In this document: positions 61,616 through 64,000 of the stretch, in pieces
Position numbering within the stretch: position 1 is the first letter of the stretch
Layout of the letters: every line of letters begins with the position of its first letter
Assembly: GCA_965205525.1 (NCBI GenBank)
Contig: OZ242171.1
Span: 1 to 64,000, forward strand
Length of the DNA stretch: 64,000 nucleotides
Source of the DNA: G965205525 sp965205525
GTDB taxonomy: Bacteria; Pseudomonadota; Gammaproteobacteria; JABABF01
Direction of reading: 5' to 3'
Notes under the pieces: generated by a model
The model's database searches: none
Seen by the model: the letters and a program-made list of their open reading frames with translations, nothing else
What the model was told of the DNA's origin: nothing
Position numbers and translations under genes: made by a program

Positions 61616-61689
61616 TTCCGGTGACAATGAGTAGGAGCAGAGGCAGTGGGCCTCCTCTTGAAGCTAGAATTCACAGCCCTATATAAGAG

Positions 61690-61824
61690 AAAGTAAATCT
61701 GCTTCGCTGCCAGCATAAAACACTTGAGGGTATGCCGCAGGCACTGTCCTAAATACTGATGAATGGCGTAGTCCAAATATGAAAACGCAGCCCTGATCAT
61801 GAAAAAAGTACAGAAACTAATAAA
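61690..61824. repeat. 135-bp direct repeat, copy 1
   Basis: About 90% identical by eye to 63275-63409, same length, same orientation. It contains an upstream region plus the first eight or so codons (MKKVQKLIN) of an FRG-domain gene. Here those codons lead only into a broken fragment. Confidence 0.9.
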
Positions 61825-61921
61825 TAAAATACAGGAGCAATTTGAATTTTATAGGGGACTTTTAAAGTCAGAAGCAGGAGAATACGAAAAATGCTTTAGA
61901 TCGGCATCAAGAAGCCATTGA
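61799..61921 (+). pseudogene. Broken FRG-domain gene start fused to TPR sequence
   Basis: 40 codons: MKKVQKLINKIQEQ as in the intact gene at 63384, then FEFYRG, which fits the F/Y-RG motif that names the FRG domain, then 20 residues read out of frame from TPR-coding DNA and a stop. The TPR frame (HQEAIEDYDEAIILNPQD, 61907-61954) is open here but shifted by a 4-base GGCC insertion near 61958 relative to the main TPR gene. This is debris of a rearrangement joining FRG and TPR genes. Confidence 0.75.
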
Positions 61922-61926
61922 AGATT

Positions 61927-63099
61927 ATGATGAGGCCATTATTCTCAATCCTCAAGATGCCGGCCGATGCATATTACAACCGAGGCAGGGCGGAATCTGC
62001 TTTAGGGCGGTATCAAGAAGCTATTGAATATTATGACAGGGCCATTGAAATCAATCCTCACTTGGCCAAGGCATATAGCAACCGAGGTGTTGCAAAACAA
62101 GCTTTAGGGCAGCATCAAGAAGCCATTGAAGATTGTAATGAGGCTATTAGGCTCAATCCTCACTTGGCCAAGGCATATAGCAACCGGGGTGTTGCAAAAC
62201 AAGCTTTAGGGCAGCATCAAGAAGCCATTGAAGATTGTAGTGAGGCTATTAGGCTCAATCCTCGCTCGGCCATGGCATATAGCAACCGAGGTGCTGCGAA
62301 ATCTGCTTTAGGGCTTCATCAAGGAGCCATTGAAGATTGTAATGAGGCTATTAGGTTCAATCCTCGCTCGGCCAATGCATATAGCAACCGAAGTGCTGCG
62401 AGATCTGCTTTAGGGTTTCATCAAGGAGCCATTGAAGATTGTAATGAGGCTATTAGGTTCAATCCTCACTTGGCCGTGGCATATAGCAACCGAAGTGTTG
62501 CGAGATCTGCTTTAGGGTTTCATCAAGGAGCCATTGAAGATTGTAATGAGGCTATTAGGCTCAATCCTCGCTCGGCCGAGGCATATGGCAACCGAGGCGC
62601 TGCGAAATCTGATTTAGGGTTTCATCAAGAAGCCATTGAAGATTGTAATGAGGCTATTAGGCTCAATCCTCACTTGGCCAAGGCATATAGCAACCGAAGC
62701 GTTGTGAAATTTTCTTTAGGGTTTCATCAAGGAGCCATTGAAGATTGTAATGAGGCTATTAGGCTCAATCCTCGCTCGGCCGAGGCATATAGCAACCGAG
62801 GCATTGCGAGATCTGCTTTAGGGTTTCATCAAGAAGCCATTGAAGATTATAATGAGGCTATTAGGCTCAATCTTCACTTGGCCGTGGTATATAGCAACCG
62901 AGGTGTTGCAAAACAAGCTTTAGGGCAGCATCAAGAAGCCATTGAAGATTGTAATGAGGCTATTAGGCTCAATCCTCAACATTCCGATGCATATTACAAC
63001 CGAGGCGCTGCGAAATTAGCTTTAGGGCTTCGTCAAGAAGCTCTTGAGGATTATGCTAAGGCGGCTAAGGCACTGCGAGAGGAACAGCGCAAAGATTAG
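61927..63099 (+). CDS. TPR-repeat protein, eleven near-identical repeats
   Basis: About 390 residues, almost wholly eleven 34-residue TPRs of the type AKAYSNRGVAKQALGQHQEAI. Repeats differ by few residues. The start is uncertain: ATG at 61927, ATG at 61957, or TTG at 61918. The residues before PADAYYNRG are frameshifted TPR code, so the gene may be a 5'-truncated remnant. A likely protein-interaction scaffold. No catalytic domain; the FRG gene 285 bases downstream may be its functional partner. Confidence 0.8.
   Translation: MMRPLFSILKMPADAYYNRGRAESALGRYQEAIEYYDRAIEINPHLAKAYSNRGVAKQALGQHQEAIEDCNEAIRLNPHLAKAYSNRGVAKQALGQHQEAIEDCSEAIRLNPRSAMAYSNRGAAKSALGLHQGAIEDCNEAIRFNPRSANAYSNRSAARSALGFHQGAIEDCNEAIRFNPHLAVAYSNRSVARSALGFHQGAIEDCNEAIRLNPRSAEAYGNRGAAKSDLGFHQEAIEDCNEAIRLNPHLAKAYSNRSVVKFSLGFHQGAIEDCNEAIRLNPRSAEAYSNRGIARSALGFHQEAIEDYNEAIRLNLHLAVVYSNRGVAKQALGQHQEAIEDCNEAIRLNPQHSDAYYNRGAAKLALGLRQEALEDYAKAAKALREEQRKD
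61963..63084 (+). repeat. 102-bp tandem array, eleven copies
   Basis: DNA-level repeats coding the TPRs. Blocks such as GCCATTGAAGATTGTAATGA recur nearly unchanged in most copies, which points to recent amplification or ongoing conversion. Confidence 0.95.
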
Positions 63100-63383
63100 G
63101 AGGCGGCCCTCTTGAAATCTGGTTTTATATTCCTACATAGGAATTGCCAGCGGCCAATTTTGGTGCTGGTGAGGAAGGACGGAATGCCTAAGGCTCGCTT
63201 GGCGGGAGACTCCGGAGCAGCGAAAATCGCGCTCTGGTCCATCAGTGGGTATAAAGCACCTTCCTTGCGACGACAAAGTAAATCTGCTTCGCTATCAGCA
63301 TAAAATACTTGAGGGTATGCCGCAGGCACTGTTCTAAATACTGATGAATGGCGTAGTCCGAATATGAAAATGCAGCCTCGGTC
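63100..63383. other. Leader region of the FRG gene
   Basis: 284 bases. The first ~170 look like an unrelated interspersed sequence with no clear gene. From 63275 on it is copy 2 of the 135-bp repeat, which runs into the FRG start codon. Minus-strand open frames here differ between the two repeat copies mostly at amino-acid-changing positions, so I do not take them as genes. Confidence 0.45.
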
Positions 63384-63409
63384 ATGAAAAAAGTACAGAA
63401 ACTAATAAA
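63275..63409. repeat. 135-bp direct repeat, copy 2
   Basis: Partner of 61690-61824, 1585 bases away. It supplies the 5' leader and first codons of the intact FRG-domain gene. Confidence 0.9.
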
Positions 63410-64000
63410 CGAGATACTGGGGGAATGTGCTGATGGAGAGTATATTTTCCGCGGCACGCCGGAAGTTTACAGTAAAAAAAGGGATGGCATTAGTTCATCG
63501 CTTTATCGCTGGGCGAAGAAGAAGGACAAGGAAGTTCTATTTCATAAGAATTTCAGTCCAGCACATATGGAAGAAGAAATAGTAGAAAATGCAAAGAAGC
63601 ATTTTCCACCCCATACCAGTAATATAGAGATATTGACCGATCTGCGGCATTACGGCGGAAAGGTGACGCTTATAGATTTCACTTACAACTTGTATGTCGC
63701 CCTGTTTTTTGCTTGTACCGGCGATTTAAACAATAAAAAAGGAGAATTAGTATTATGCAATAAAGATGAAAGAAAGAGAATAAAAGACATTAAATATGAC
63801 GAAAAACATTTTTCTACTTCCATCGGCTTTATAGAACCTGCTAATACCCAAGCCAGCAAGGGACGCATAATTGCCCAAAGCAGTATTTTTGTATATTCCT
63901 CCAAAGGGTATCTTCATAAAGATGATTATAAGCGCTTTGAGATTGATAAGGAACTCAAGCTGGAAATTTTAGAGTATTTGAGAAGATTTCATAACATATC
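63384..64000 (+). CDS. FRG-domain protein (partial, runs off right edge)
   Basis: 205 codons visible. MKKVQKLINEILGE, then the diagnostic YIFRGTPEVY with SSLYRWAKKK, and LTDLRHYGGKVTLIDFTYNLYVALFFAC, the second FRG hallmark (HYG...LLDFT...ALFFA). Then GRIIAQSSIFVYSSKG. FRG domains are of unknown activity and are common in phage- and defence-linked proteins. Its 5' end is duplicated at 61799. Confidence 0.88.
   Translation, partial: MKKVQKLINEILGECADGEYIFRGTPEVYSKKRDGISSSLYRWAKKKDKEVLFHKNFSPAHMEEEIVENAKKHFPPHTSNIEILTDLRHYGGKVTLIDFTYNLYVALFFACTGDLNNKKGELVLCNKDERKRIKDIKYDEKHFSTSIGFIEPANTQASKGRIIAQSSIFVYSSKGYLHKDDYKRFEIDKELKLEILEYLRRFHNI

Noticed and set aside
61567..61800. Minus-strand frame with SYLDYAIHQYLGQCLRHTLK, also present at 63242-63457
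   Set aside because: It lies in the 135-bp repeat, and the two copies differ mainly at amino-acid-changing positions in this frame. It is better explained as the leader of the FRG gene.
61963..63084. The 102-bp array as a CRISPR or satellite repeat
   Set aside because: The units encode regular 34-residue TPRs in one open frame.

Overview
The window reads as a stretch of a GC-rich gammaproteobacterial chromosome interrupted by AT-rich accessory blocks. The housekeeping part carries gene orders typical of Pseudomonas-like gammaproteobacteria: ibaG-murA-hisG, the Kdo/LPS-transport cluster (yrbG-kdsD-kdsC-lpt-ptsN-rapZ-ptsH), mreBCD-yhdP, cytochrome c4-dsbA, and dapA-bamC-purC. The species cannot be named from sequence alone. 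Very tight packing (1-17 nt overlaps), missing members of familiar clusters (mlaFED/mlaB, a separate lptA, rpoN, hpf, maf, rng) and repeat-rich accessory genes hint at a specialised, possibly host-associated lineage; that is inference.

Layout. 1-3242 (minus): mlaC, a rhombosortase-like rhomboid protease, ibaG, murA and the start of hisG. 3305-10226 (plus): CaCA antiporter, Kdo synthesis, an LptC/LptA-like hybrid, LptB, nitrogen-PTS proteins, RapZ, HPr and MgtE. 10217-15471 (minus): mreB, mreC (apparently with an ATC start), mreD, yhdP. 15851-18056 (plus): two cytochromes c, DsbA, ferredoxin. 18392-21995 (minus): a lipid A acyltransferase and a metal-type TonB receptor with a small exported partner. 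22064-24431 (plus): a TIM-barrel isomerase and an alpha/beta hydrolase whose frame runs on through the antisense of tRNA-Ser(CGA). 24285-27828 (minus): purC, bamC, dapA, SDR. 27975-34364 (plus): a 2129-residue exported modular protein with a dockerin-like tail.

34399-52308 is almost all minus and looks catabolic: extradiol-type dioxygenase, Rieske oxygenase, amidase, CitE-like lyase, 2Fe-2S ferredoxin, HAD, Nudix, amidohydrolase, MaoC hydratase, SDR, SnoaL-like protein and epimerase. Cut into it at 40203-45746 is an AT-rich block: a sulfotransferase and two tandem cassettes, each a TPR-DUF2971 gene translationally coupled to a tiny helical ORF. The cassettes are bounded by three ~235-bp direct repeats, each made of the sulfotransferase 3' end plus the ferredoxin 5' end.

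52676-59210 is a defence island: type III restriction-modification mod and res genes enclosing an XRE-ImmA/IrrE metallopeptidase gene and a DUF4411 PIN-like gene. After a molybdopterin oxidoreductase (59351-61486) comes a second repeat locus: 135-bp direct repeats flank an 11-repeat TPR gene, preceded by a broken FRG-domain start and followed by an intact FRG-domain gene that leaves the window.

The strongest candidate for something undescribed is the pair of TPR cassette loci (40-45 kb and 61.7-64 kb). In both, a variable TPR gene sits between direct repeats that duplicate the 5' end of the gene downstream. This suggests repeat-mediated gain, loss and diversification of a DUF2971/FRG-linked system.
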